A stretch of 57,724 nucleotides of DNA, taken from positions 1 through 57,724 of the forward strand of contig CBDHDN010000023.1 in assembly GCA_965261585.1 (NCBI GenBank), given 5' to 3'. This document shows, piece by piece, positions 1 to 8,343 of the stretch (the stretch's first letter is position 1; each line of letters begins with the position of its first letter). The notes under the pieces were generated by a model, which did not search any database, was not told the origin of the DNA, and saw only the letters and a program-made list of their open reading frames with translations. Source of the stretch: CBDHDN01 sp965261585. GTDB lineage: Bacteria > Pseudomonadota > Alphaproteobacteria > UBA6615. The position numbers were made by a program, and so were the translations under genes.

Positions 1-1311
1 ATCTCCTCGAGCGTGTCGATGAGGCCGATGACGCCGAACTTCGGCCCGTACGCGGCCTTCGTCCCCTCCTTCGCCGCATTCTTGAGGCGCAGCTCGACCG
101 GGTCGATCTCTAGCTTCTTGGCGATCTCGTCGATGACGCATTCGACCGCGTACTCGGCGATCGGCGCCCCCGGTGCGCGATAGGCGGCGACCTTCGGCCG
201 GTTGAGCACGACGTCGTAGCCGATGACCTTGACATGCTCCATATCGTACGGCGCGAAGGCGCACATGGCGCCGGGCTGTACCGGACCGCCGGGGAACGCG
301 CCGGCCTCGTATTTGAGCAGCGCCTCGCCCGCGGTCAGGCGGCCGTCATTGGTCACCCCGACCTTGACCCAGACGTGGGCGCCCGAGGTCGGGCCGGTGG
401 CGCGGAACACCTCCTCGCGGGTCATCACCAGCTTCACCGGATGGCCGGCCTTGCGGGACAGGGCGACCGCCAGCGGCTCGAGATAGACGATCGTCTTGCC
501 GCCGAAGCCGCCGCCGATCTCCGATGGGGTGACGCGCATGCGCGATTCGTCGATGCCGTTCAGCCGGGCGCAGAACGTGCGGACGACGTGGTGGCCCCTG
601 GGTCGAGCACCAGATGTCGGTCTGGCCGTCCTCGGCAACGCTGGCGACGCAGGCATGGGGCTCGATATAGCCCTGGTGCACGGCCTGGGTCTTGAACGCG
701 CGCTCGATGATCAGGTCGGCGGCGGCGAAGCCCTTGTCGACGTCGCCGAGCGTGACCTCGACGCGGGCGGCGATGTTCGTCGGCTTGTCGGGCGCGTCGT
801 CCATGCCGCCGGTGCGCAGATGGTCGTGCAGGATCGGCGCGTCCGGCGCCATCGCCGCGACGACGTCCGTCACGTGCGGCAGCACCTCGTAGTCCACCGC
901 GATCAGCTTGAGGGCGCGCTTGGCGATCGAGGCGCTGGTCGCGGCGACCGCGGCGACGGCGTGGCCGTCATAGAGCACCTTGTCGTGGGCGACGATGTTG
1001 TGGGCGAGGTCGCGGAAGTTGATCGACATCTCGCCGGCCGCGATGGCCTCGGACGGCATCTCGGCGAAATCGTCGCTCGTGACGATGGCCTTGACGCCGG
1101 GCAGCGCCGCGGCTTTCGACACATCGATCGACTTGATGCGGGCGTGGGCATGGGGGCTGCGCAGCACCTTGCCGACAATCATGCCCGGAACGTGGAAGTC
1201 GGCGCCGAACTTGGCGCGGCCCGTGACCTTGTCGGCGCCGTCCGGCCGCACCGGCCGCTTGCCGACCCACTTCAACTCACCGTTGGTCTTCGTTTTCGCT
1301 TGCGCGGCCAT
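1..1311 (-). pseudogene. Molybdopterin-binding large subunit of a xanthine/aldehyde/CO dehydrogenase-family hydroxylase; partial, frameshifted
   Basis: Catalytic Mo subunit of a three-subunit molybdenum hydroxylase. It starts at ATG 1311, four bases after the small-subunit TGA, with an alternative in-frame GTG at 1320. The first ~240 residues are a standard N-terminal a/b hammerhead domain (VGKRPVRPDGADKVTGRAKF near residue 20, LRSPHAHA near 53). After CSTQG the frame must change at a G4 run (595-598): the open frame reads PPRRP, while dropping one G gives HHVVRTFC, GGGFGGK and, near 165-190, the loop AYRAPGAP. The reading then runs off the window at base 1. The loop is neither AYxCSFR of form I CO dehydrogenase nor AYRGAGR of xanthine dehydrogenases, so the substrate is unknown. 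The single-base excess may be a sequencing error or a real inactivation. Confidence 0.85.
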
Positions 1312-1312
1312 G

Positions 1313-1789
1313 TCAGGCACTCCTCATCTCGGCGCCGGCGTCGAGCACGGCGCGCACGATCTTGTCATAGCCGGTGCAGCGGCACAGATTGCCGGCCAGC
1401 CAATACCGGACCTCGGTCTCGGTCGGGTCCGGGTGCTTTTCCAACAACGCCTTGGCGGCGACCAGGAAGCCCGGCGTGCAGATGCCGCATTGCAGCGCCG
1501 CGTGCTCCAGGAACTGCCGCTGCAGCGGGTGCAGCTGCTCGCCGTGGGCCATCGCCTCGATGGTCTCCACCGAGCTGCCCTCGGCCTCGGCCGCGAGCAC
1601 GAGACATGCGCAGACGAGGCGGTCGTCGAGCATGACGGAGCAGGCGCCACAGTCGCCCGACGCACAGCCTTCCTTGCTGCCGGTCAGGAACAGCGTGTCG
1701 CGCAGGACGTCGAGCAGGGTCTCTTCCGGCTCGCACAGGAATTCGACGGGGTCGCCGTTGACCGTCGCCGATACGTGATACTTCGCCAT
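1313..1789 (-). CDS. [2Fe-2S] small subunit of the molybdenum hydroxylase (CoxS-like)
   Basis: Iron-sulfur electron-transfer subunit, 158 aa, that passes electrons from the Mo site to the FAD subunit. The N-terminal plant-ferredoxin fold carries the cysteine set GCASGDCGAC plus a later CAC (residues ~42-65). The C-terminal helical domain carries CGIC and CRC (CGICTPGF near 103, GNLCRCTGY near 138), giving the two clusters typical of the family. ATG 1789 lies 7 bases after the FAD-subunit stop and the stop nearly touches the large-subunit start, so the three genes (FAD, FeS, Mo) form one minus-strand operon. The frame is intact and full length. Confidence 0.93.
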   Translation of the reverse strand: MAKYHVSATVNGDPVEFLCEPEETLLDVLRDTLFLTGSKEGCASGDCGACSVMLDDRLVCACLVLAAEAEGSSVETIEAMAHGEQLHPLQRQFLEHAALQCGICTPGFLVAAKALLEKHPDPTETEVRYWLAGNLCRCTGYDKIVRAVLDAGAEMRSA

Positions 1790-1796
1790 GGGGGTC

Positions 1797-2651
1797 TTAC
1801 CTCGCCCGTTCGAATGCTTGTTGGGCCGCGCGCCGTGCCAGCACGCCGGCGACCTTGATGCGATACTCCTTGGTGCCGCGCTTGTCGTCGATCGGCCGGC
1901 AGGCGGCGGATGCCGCGTCGGCCAGGCGGGCCAGCGCCGGCGCCTCGAGCCGTGTGCCGACCAGCGCGTCGCCGGCCTCGGGCACCAGCAGCGGCCGTTC
2001 GGCCACGGCGCCCAGCGCCACACGCGCCGCGCCGCAGGTGCCGTCGCCGTCGAGCGCCAACGACACGCCGACGCCGACGACCGCGATGTCCATCTCGGTG
2101 CGCGGGATGAAGCGCAGATAGGCGTCGCCGGCCCGTTTCGGCCGCTGCGGCAGCAGGAACGACGCAACGATCTCGCCCTTGGCCAGCGACGTTTGGCCCG
2201 GCCCGGTGCAGATCTCCTCGACCGGTACTTCGCGCACGCCGTTCGGACCAACGACGCGGGCGACCGCGGCCGCGGCGATCAGCGCCGGGGTCGTGTCCGC
2301 CGCGGGCGAGGCGTTGCACAGGTTGCCGCCCATCGTGGCGCGGCCCTGGATCTGGGTCGAACCGATCAGCTCCGCCGACTCGACGATGCCGGGCCACGCC
2401 TGCTTCAGCGCGACATGCTCGCCCAGCTCGGCGCCCGTGACCGCGGCGCCGACACGGAAACCGCCAGCCTCGGCCGCCACATCGCGCAGCTCGGGTATCG
2501 CCTTCACGTCGACGATCAGTTCGGGCTCGACCACGTCGGCGCGCAGCTGCACCAACAGATCGGTGCCGCCGGCGAGCACGCGGGCGTCGCCGCTGGCCCC
2601 CGCGAGCAGCCCGATGGCCGCCTCGAGTGTTCCGGGCCGTTCGTAACGCAT
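1797..2651 (-). CDS. FAD-binding middle subunit of the molybdenum hydroxylase (CoxM-like)
   Basis: 284-aa flavoprotein subunit that takes electrons from the 2Fe-2S subunit. Family marks are AGGTDLLVQLRADV (residues ~25-40), the FAD-binding stretch TMGGNLCNASPAADT (near 105) and a C-terminal CO-dehydrogenase flavoprotein domain ending KVAGVLARRA. It is the first gene of the three-gene minus-strand operon. Its promoter must lie in the stretch between ATG 2651 and the tRNA-Thr, but no clear box was identified. The substrate cannot be deduced from this subunit. Confidence 0.92.
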   Translation of the reverse strand: MRYERPGTLEAAIGLLAGASGDARVLAGGTDLLVQLRADVVEPELIVDVKAIPELRDVAAEAGGFRVGAAVTGAELGEHVALKQAWPGIVESAELIGSTQIQGRATMGGNLCNASPAADTTPALIAAAAVARVVGPNGVREVPVEEICTGPGQTSLAKGEIVASFLLPQRPKRAGDAYLRFIPRTEMDIAVVGVGVSLALDGDGTCGAARVALGAVAERPLLVPEAGDALVGTRLEAPALARLADAASAACRPIDDKRGTKEYRIKVAGVLARRAAQQAFERAR

Positions 2652-2887
2652 GTTGTCCTACTCCCTGCTCTCTCTATTCCCGCCCGCCGCCGACATGATC
2701 GCGGGGGACTAGCCGGGGGCCTTGACCGGCATCAATGACTTTACCCGGCCAGCGCGCTTAGTTGAAGCGCTGAGAAACGCATGATCCGAGTATCTTCACG
2801 CCGGCGACAGGGACAGCCTTCGGCCACATGCCCGCGCCGTCCGCACGAGACCGCCGCGACGTGTTGGCAGCAGGTTTGGCGTGTCCC

Positions 2888-2910
2888 GCAGGACTCAAAC
2901 CTACGACCCG
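2888..2910 (-). other. tRNA-Thr 3'-half remnant (T-arm copy)
   Basis: On the minus strand this reads as a near copy of the T-arm and preceding variable bases of the adjacent tRNA-Thr, with about two mismatches over 23 bases. The T-stem still pairs (2888-2892 with 2900-2904). No acceptor stem follows, so it is a fragment rather than a working tRNA. Confidence 0.6.
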
Positions 2911-2923
2911 CTGACTGTGAGGA

Positions 2924-2999
2924 TGGTGCCGCCTGTAGGACTCGAACCTACGACCCCCGCATTACGAATGCGATGCTCTACCAACTGAGCTAAGGCGGC
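2924..2999 (-). tRNA. tRNA-Thr (anticodon CGT)
   Basis: Complete cloverleaf on the minus strand. The acceptor stem GCCGCCT pairs with AGGCGGC, the D-arm begins TAGCTCAG, the 7-base anticodon loop is TTCGTAA (anticodon CGT, reads ACG), and the T-arm is GTAGG-TTCGAGT-CCTAC. The discriminator is A and a genomically encoded CCA lies at 2924-2926. Partial degenerate copies of its T-arm and its D/anticodon region lie on either side. Confidence 0.95.
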
Positions 3000-3080
3000 A
3001 CAGTGTTGCAACGTTGTTGCAAAACCGCTGGTCGGGTCAGATCCAACCGCTTGTTTCAACAAACCGATATCCCCCCGCCC

Positions 3081-3104
3081 GCGCACTGCGAATGCGCTGA
3101 GCTA
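3081..3104 (-). other. tRNA-Thr-like 5' remnant (D-stem plus anticodon arm)
   Basis: On the minus strand the D-arm start TAGCTCA is joined directly to a perfect anticodon arm (stem GCGCA/TGCGC, loop TTCGCAG). The D-loop and second D-stem strand are missing and no T-arm follows. The anticodon arm resembles that of the neighbouring tRNA-Thr, so this looks like a deleted tandem copy. Confidence 0.5.
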
Positions 3105-3205
3105 CATCGGCATCGGCTTGGGCGCTCTGTCTAGCAAGGGCGCCGGGTGACGGCAAGGGGGCCCGTGAGCGGTGCTGGCCGAGCCGGCCGCGCCGGTGGC
3201 GGCGA

Positions 3206-4756
3206 TCAGAGGGCGGCGACGTTGCGGCGCAGGAACGATGGGCGCTTGGCGCCAGTGGCCGGTTCGTCATCGTCTTCGGGGGCCGGCACGTCGGGCGGCG
3301 GCGGCGCGACGAACGCCTGTTGCGCCGGTGGGTTCGGCGGCCGTGCCGCCTGGTCCGGTGGGGCGTCCGGCGGCGCCGGCGGCTCGTCAATCGCCGGCGG
3401 CGGCACTTCCGGCGTCACCTCCAGCGCCGGCGCCGCCGGGCCGCTGATCTGGTGGGTGCGGCGGTAGACGCGCGGCGGCACCCGCCAGGCCAGCGTCGCG
3501 AAGGCATCGCACTGGCCGCACACGGCGGACCAGTCGTCGGCGACGGCGCCACAATCGCCGCAGACCCAGGCCGGGTCGGGCTCCGCCCCGGTGGCCTGGT
3601 CGAGCCAATGGCGCGCGGCCGCGGCATCGTCGTGCTCGTCATCCTCGAGCACCGCCATCAGGCGGCAGGCCTGGGCCGACGGCGCTTCCTCGATAAGCGC
3701 CTCGAGCGGCTTGCGCGCCTCGCCCCACAGCTTCGCCTCAAGGGCCGCATGGGCGAGCGCCAGGCGGCTTTCCGCGTGGTCGGGCGCCAGCGCCGCCAGG
3801 CGCTTCACCGCCTCGAAGCGGGCGAGCGCGGTCGTCGCCTCGGCAGCCTCGCCATAGGCGGCGGCCAACGCCGGATGGGGTGCTTGCGGCCATGTCTTCT
3901 CGATCAGCTTGCGGGCACGGCGGGTCTGCCCGCCGGTGATCAGGTGCCGGGCGAGGTGGGCCATCGCCGGCGCCAGGCCCGGGTCGAGGTCGTGGGCGCG
4001 GCGCAGCTGTTCCAGCGCGGCGGCGTTGTCGTCCGCCGCCTCAGCATCGCGGGCGCGCTCGGTCAGCAGCGCCGCCAGCTTGGCTTTGGTCGGCGCCGGC
4101 GGCACCAGCTTGCGGCGCAGTGCCTCCTCCAGCGCCTGCTGGGCGCTGCGCCAGGCGCCGGCGCGGCTCTGCAGATCGACAAGCGTGTCGAGCACCCACG
4201 GCGTCTGTGGCCGCAGTGTGTGGGCGCGGCGGGCCAGCGCCAATGCCGCGGCCCGGTCGCCGTCCTTGAGCGCCTTGACGATGAGACCGCGCAGGCCGAG
4301 GAACTCGGTCTCGGCGCTGCCCAGCATGGCCTGGAAATAGCGCTGGGCCGCCGCTTCGTCGCCGCCCAGCTGCGCCGCCTGGGCCGACAGCAGCATTGTC
4401 AGCGGCGGGTCGTTCAACAGCTCGTCGGCTTTCTTGGCCTGGCGCCGCGCCTCGTCCGGGTCGCCGGCAGCGACCGCGACCATACCCTGGGTCAGCGCCT
4501 TGTAGCCGGCGGTGCGGCGGCGCGAGCGGCGGGCCTGGCCGAAGTGGCGGGGCGCGCGCACGACGCTGCGCCAAGTCCGGTAGCCGCCGGCGGCCAAGAC
4601 GATGACGGCGAAGGTGGCGACGCCAAGGACGCCGACCGACGTCTCGACGCGCCAGCCCTGCCAGTCGATCTGAACGGCGCCGGGCCGGTCGGCCAGCCAG
4701 ACGGCAACGGCAACGACGATGCCGACCTTGACGAAAAAAACCAGGGCACGGGCCAT
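3206..4756 (-). CDS. hemY: HemY-like membrane-anchored TPR protein
   Basis: 516 aa. The N-terminus has two hydrophobic segments (VFFVKVGIVVAVAVWLADRP, residues ~6-25, and VLGVATFAVIVLAAGGY, ~44-60), as in proteobacterial HemY, followed by TPR-type helical repeats to ~residue 380. This HemY is the proteobacterial TPR protein of the heme operon, not the Bacillus protoporphyrinogen oxidase; its exact role is unsettled. Near residue 395 a four-cysteine knuckle, CGDCGA with CGQCD about 13 residues later, resembles a rubredoxin/zinc ribbon. The last ~90 residues are a proline-rich tail ending PSFLRRNVAAL. It starts two bases after the mic60 stop, so it is translationally close to mic60 and last in the hemC-hemD-mic60-hemY operon. 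Confidence 0.88.
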   Translation of the reverse strand: MARALVFFVKVGIVVAVAVWLADRPGAVQIDWQGWRVETSVGVLGVATFAVIVLAAGGYRTWRSVVRAPRHFGQARRSRRRTAGYKALTQGMVAVAAGDPDEARRQAKKADELLNDPPLTMLLSAQAAQLGGDEAAAQRYFQAMLGSAETEFLGLRGLIVKALKDGDRAAALALARRAHTLRPQTPWVLDTLVDLQSRAGAWRSAQQALEEALRRKLVPPAPTKAKLAALLTERARDAEAADDNAAALEQLRRAHDLDPGLAPAMAHLARHLITGGQTRRARKLIEKTWPQAPHPALAAAYGEAAEATTALARFEAVKRLAALAPDHAESRLALAHAALEAKLWGEARKPLEALIEEAPSAQACRLMAVLEDDEHDDAAAARHWLDQATGAEPDPAWVCGDCGAVADDWSAVCGQCDAFATLAWRVPPRVYRRTHQISGPAAPALEVTPEVPPPAIDEPPAPPDAPPDQAARPPNPPAQQAFVAPPPPDVPAPEDDDEPATGAKRPSFLRRNVAAL

Positions 4757-4758
4757 GA

Positions 4759-6435
4759 CTAGCGGCCGCCGGCGGTATCGAGGATCGTGACGGCGTAGGC
4801 GTCGAGGGCCGCAACCGCCCCGTCGGCGTCGAGCCGCGCGCGCGCCGCCGCGAGCCAGGACGTGGCGGCCGTAGCGGCGGCACCGTCGAGCGCCGCCAAC
4901 TCGGCGACTGCGCCGGCCAGGTCGTCGACAACGAGGCGCGCCTCGGCCCGGGCGACGATGTCCGCCGGTGCCTGGCCCGCCGCCGGCTCGCCGACACGGC
5001 GCACCGAGACGACCGAGCGCGCCCGCGCCAGCGTGCGGCCGAGCCAGTCGTCGCCGGCCGCCGTCGCCGCGGCGTGGATGACGGCGCGCGCCGTGGCGGC
5101 GAAGCGCGTGCGCAGCACGTCGACGCGCGCCACCCCGGTCGCCGCGTCGGCGGCGAGCGGCGCCAGCTGAGCGATCAAATCGGCATCGGCCATGGCGAGA
5201 CGGCGGGCGACGGCCAGCTCCTCCGCATAGGGCCGGCCGGCGGTGACCGCGGACTGCAGCCGGCCGGCGGCGAGAAACAGCGTCAGGGCCGCGCGGCCCT
5301 CGCCGCCGCCGGCCGCGGGTTGCGCCTCCAGCGCGGCAAGGCGCTGGTTCAGCCGCGCAATGGCATCGCCCAGCCCGGGGTCCGCAGCGGCAACAGCAGG
5401 CCGCTGCTCGACCGCGCCGAGCTGGCGCTCCAGGGCCGACAGCGACCGGGCCAGGCCGGCCAAACGTTCGTCCACGTCACTCGCAACGGCGGGCGCCGCC
5501 GCTACCGGGGCCGGGGCCGAGGCCGGCGCCGGGGCTTGTTCGAGCGCCGTCACGCGCTCGTCGATCGCACCGAGTACCCGGGCGGCGACGTCACCGCCGC
5601 CGTCTGGTGAGGCGAACGCGGCGGTGGCTACATCGTCGGAGAGCGCGGCCACGCGCCGCTCCAGCGCCGCAATGCGATCGTTCAGGGCGGGGATGGCGGC
5701 ATCGAGCGCCGCCACGCCGCCGCCGGGCGAGGCCGTCTCGATCGCCGCAATGCGCCGATCGAACTCACCGAGCTTGCCGGGCAACGGCCCGCGCGGCACG
5801 AACGTCGCCCACCAGACGGTGCCGACCGCGCCGGCGGCGACGAGCAGCGCCAGGAACGCGATGGCCACGGCAGCACCGCCGGCGCAGCGCGGCGCCGGCG
5901 CGGCGCGTTCCCGCTTGAGCGGCTCGGCCGACCGGGCCTGGCCGGCGCGCGCTTCCGCCCGCGCGGCCTCGGGCCGGGCAGTCTCGGGCCGGCCAGTCTC
6001 GGGCCGGGCAGCCTCGGGCCGGGCGGTCTCGGGCCGGGCAGTCCTGACCTGGGCAGCCTTGGGCTGGGGCACTTCGGATACCTCGTCGTGGCCGCTGTCC
6101 GTGTCCTCGATGGGCGACGCCGAAGGCGGGATCACGGAGACGCGCGCCGGGGCCGCCGCCGCGGCGTCATCGGCCTCGATGCCCCCGGTCGCCTGGACCC
6201 GCCGGGGCAACGCGATGTCATGCTCGGCCGCGGCGGCCTCGATATCGCCGAGGCGGCCCACGGGAATGGCATCGCGCTGTTTCCAGCCCTGGACCGTGCT
6301 GACCGCCACGCCGAGCTTGGCCGCCATCGGACGGATGCCGCCGAAGCACTGGATCAACGGCGCCGCGCGGACCTGGTCGGACCCGTCCGCCGCGCCGTGG
6401 GTTACCGCGAACTCGTCGTCTTCGGGCGTGGTCAT
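4759..6435 (-). CDS. Alphaproteobacterial Mic60/mitofilin-family protein with N-terminal helix-turn-helix
   Basis: 558-aa inner-membrane protein. In order: a cytosolic N-terminal domain (~residues 25-80, FGGIRPMAAKLGVAVSTVQGW, resembling the carph-isopro/YdaS helix-turn-helix class); a low-complexity linker with five ARPE(T/A) repeats (~130-155); one membrane segment (AVAIAFLALLVAAGAVGTVW, ~188-208); a coiled coil with repeated IAALE/LSALE heptads (~225-370); and a C-terminal mitofilin-type domain. Mic60 homologues shape membrane contact sites and cristae-like intracytoplasmic membranes, and in alphaproteobacteria they are typically encoded beside heme genes, as here between hemD and hemY. 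Identification rests on architecture and synteny more than on conserved residues. The DNA-binding-like head on a membrane protein is unusual. Confidence 0.82.
   Translation of the reverse strand: MTTPEDDEFAVTHGAADGSDQVRAAPLIQCFGGIRPMAAKLGVAVSTVQGWKQRDAIPVGRLGDIEAAAAEHDIALPRRVQATGGIEADDAAAAAPARVSVIPPSASPIEDTDSGHDEVSEVPQPKAAQVRTARPETARPEAARPETGRPETARPEAARAEARAGQARSAEPLKRERAAPAPRCAGGAAVAIAFLALLVAAGAVGTVWWATFVPRGPLPGKLGEFDRRIAAIETASPGGGVAALDAAIPALNDRIAALERRVAALSDDVATAAFASPDGGGDVAARVLGAIDERVTALEQAPAPASAPAPVAAAPAVASDVDERLAGLARSLSALERQLGAVEQRPAVAAADPGLGDAIARLNQRLAALEAQPAAGGGEGRAALTLFLAAGRLQSAVTAGRPYAEELAVARRLAMADADLIAQLAPLAADAATGVARVDVLRTRFAATARAVIHAAATAAGDDWLGRTLARARSVVSVRRVGEPAAGQAPADIVARAEARLVVDDLAGAVAELAALDGAAATAATSWLAAARARLDADGAVAALDAYAVTILDTAGGR
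5969..6043. repeat. Five tandem 15-bp repeats within mic60
   Basis: Five consecutive copies of a 15-bp unit starting tcgggccgggcagtc, with one or two substitutions per copy. They encode the ARPE(T/A) pentapeptide repeats of the Mic60 linker on the minus strand. In-frame copy-number change by slippage would only alter linker length. Confidence 0.85.
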
Positions 6436-6533
6436 GGCCGCTCCGAATCGGGCGGTGCTGCACCTCGGCAGTACCCTATCAAAGGCGCTTGTCGGGGCAA
6501 ACGGCCCCGATGCCCATAGGTGGCGTCAACCGT

Positions 6534-7253
6534 CTAGGAAGCGTTAAACCACCCCTCGAGCAACGCCAGCAACGCCTCTTGTTCCGGGCGCGCCGGGATG
6601 CGCAGGCCGCGGAACGGTATGCCGTCAAGAGCCGCTGCCACGGCGCGGCTGAGGCACAGCGCCTCAACGGCGGCGCAGACGCCGACGAGGTCCGCGGCGC
6701 GCGCCAGCCGGGCGAAGGTCTCGGCCGTGCGCGGCGAATAGAACAGCGCCGCATCGACGGTCCGCAGGGCCAGTGCCTGGCGCGCCGTCGCCGAGAACGC
6801 GTCGATCGGGCGGGTGTTGTAGAGCACGGCTCGGTGAACCTTGAAACCGGACGGCGCGAGCTCACCCTCCAGGTCGCCGGCGACCGCACTCGCGGCAGCG
6901 TGAACCAGCGAGCCGGCGGCCGGGTCGCGCGTGCGGCGGACGAGGTCGGCGAGCGCCGACACGTCGCCGCCGGCCGCTTCGACCCGCTTGAAGCCGAGCT
7001 GGCGCGCGACCTCCGCACTTGTCTTACCGACGGCGAGGACCGGCAGGTCGCGAAGCGAGCTGGCTTGAGCCAGAGCGCGGGCCCCGTTGCCGCTGGTCAC
7101 CAGCAGAGCCTGGGCGTCGCTGACATCGACCCGCGCATTGGGGACGAATTCCACCGTCAACAGCGGCTCGACGATCGTCTCGATGCCACGCGGCGCCAGC
7201 AAGGCGGCGATCGATTCGGAGTCGCTGCGGGGCCGGGTCAGGAGAACGCGCAT
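6534..7253 (-). CDS. hemD: Uroporphyrinogen-III synthase
   Basis: 239 aa. It closes and inverts ring D of hydroxymethylbilane to form uroporphyrinogen III, the branch point of heme, siroheme and cobalamin synthesis. The start MRVLLTRPRSDSE is typical of HemD, followed by the two-lobed fold with YNTRPID (~150) and FYSPRTAETFARL (~178), the conserved C-terminal-half motif. HemD sequences are weakly conserved, so position directly downstream of hemC is the strongest support. The gap to hemC is 85 bp and to mic60 98 bp. Confidence 0.93.
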   Translation of the reverse strand: MRVLLTRPRSDSESIAALLAPRGIETIVEPLLTVEFVPNARVDVSDAQALLVTSGNGARALAQASSLRDLPVLAVGKTSAEVARQLGFKRVEAAGGDVSALADLVRRTRDPAAGSLVHAAASAVAGDLEGELAPSGFKVHRAVLYNTRPIDAFSATARQALALRTVDAALFYSPRTAETFARLARAADLVGVCAAVEALCLSRAVAAALDGIPFRGLRIPARPEQEALLALLEGWFNAS

Positions 7254-7338
7254 CGTATCGTATGCAGCGACCTTGATTCAGCTGATGGACGGGAACCATC
7301 CGTCAGGATCGAACCACTGGCGATGGGGCTCGTGGCGT

Positions 7339-8268
7339 TCAGGCCAGAGCCGCGAAAAAGGCCGGCCCGGCCGCCGCGCGCAGCTCCTGGCCCAGATCCT
7401 GGCCGAGGGCCGCGCCATCTGCCATCGGGCCACGGCGCTCGGCCGCATGGGTGGCCGTCCCGTCGGGCATGACGACAAGGCCGCGGATGAAGACCTGGTC
7501 ATCGCCGGCGAGCTGCGCGAGCGCCGCGATCGGCGTGCGGCACGAACCGTCGAGGACGGCCAACATGGCCCGTTCGGCGGCAACGCAGTCGGCCGTCGCG
7601 GCGTCGTTCAGCGGCGCCAGCAGGGCCGCAACCGGCTCGTCACCACGGCGACACTCTATGCCGATGGCGCCCTGGGCGACGGCCGGCAGCATCTCTTCCG
7701 GCGTGAGCACCGTGTGGCCGCGGTCGACGATGCCGAGACGCTCGAGCCCTGCGACGGCGAGCAGCGTCGCGTCGACCTCGCCGCGGGCGAACTTGTCCAG
7801 GCGTGTCTCGACGTTGCCGCGCAGCGGCATGATTTGGACGTCCGGCCGTTGGGCCAACACCTGGGCGGCGCGGCGCAGCGAGGCGGTACCGACGACGGCG
7901 CCTTCCGGCAGCGCCGCGATGGTGTCGCAGCCGGCGGCAAACAGGGCGTCGCGGGGGTCGGCGCGCGCCAACAGACAGTCGATCGTCAGGTCCGCCGGCA
8001 GCTCGGTCGCTACATCCTTCATCGAGTGCACGGCGATGTCGATCGCACGATCCAGGAGGGCAGTCTCCAGCTCCTTCGTGAACAGGCCCTTGCCGCCGAT
8101 TTCGGCGAGCGGCCGGTCCGTCACACGGTCGCCGGTTGTCTTGAGGATGACGATCTCGGGCGGCGGCAAGCCGCCATGGGCACGGCGCAGCAGATCGCTA
8201 ACCATGTTTGCCTGGGTCAGCGCCAGCGGGCTGCCACGGGTACCGATACGCAGGGGTCGGTCGGTCAT
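7339..8268 (-). CDS. hemC: Hydroxymethylbilane synthase (porphobilinogen deaminase)
   Basis: 309 aa. It polymerises four porphobilinogens to hydroxymethylbilane using a covalent dipyrromethane cofactor. Marks are IGTRGSPLALTQAN at the N-terminus, KDVATELP, the substrate-binding GTASLRRAAQ near residue 130, and the cofactor cysteine in LDGSCRTPIAAL near 243. ATG 8268 (MTDRPLRIGTRGS) is chosen over a much longer open frame, because the upstream extension is only antisense to tsaD. It heads the heme/mic60 operon and is divergent from tsaD, with 75 bp between the start codons. Confidence 0.97.
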   Translation of the reverse strand: MTDRPLRIGTRGSPLALTQANMVSDLLRRAHGGLPPPEIVILKTTGDRVTDRPLAEIGGKGLFTKELETALLDRAIDIAVHSMKDVATELPADLTIDCLLARADPRDALFAAGCDTIAALPEGAVVGTASLRRAAQVLAQRPDVQIMPLRGNVETRLDKFARGEVDATLLAVAGLERLGIVDRGHTVLTPEEMLPAVAQGAIGIECRRGDEPVAALLAPLNDAATADCVAAERAMLAVLDGSCRTPIAALAQLAGDDQVFIRGLVVMPDGTATHAAERRGPMADGAALGQDLGQELRAAAGPAFFAALA

Positions 8269-8343
8269 CACGTTCTCATAGAGATCGGACAAGATTAAGA
8301 AAAGGAGTTTGGCGGCCTCACCGGGGGCGTTATACCGCCTGCA

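Noticed and set aside
1..1311. Form I CO dehydrogenase
   Set aside because: The active-site loop is AYRAPGAP, not AYxCSFR.
3206..4756. HemY as a Bacillus-type protoporphyrinogen oxidase
   Set aside because: No FAD-binding motif; it has TPR repeats and a membrane anchor instead.
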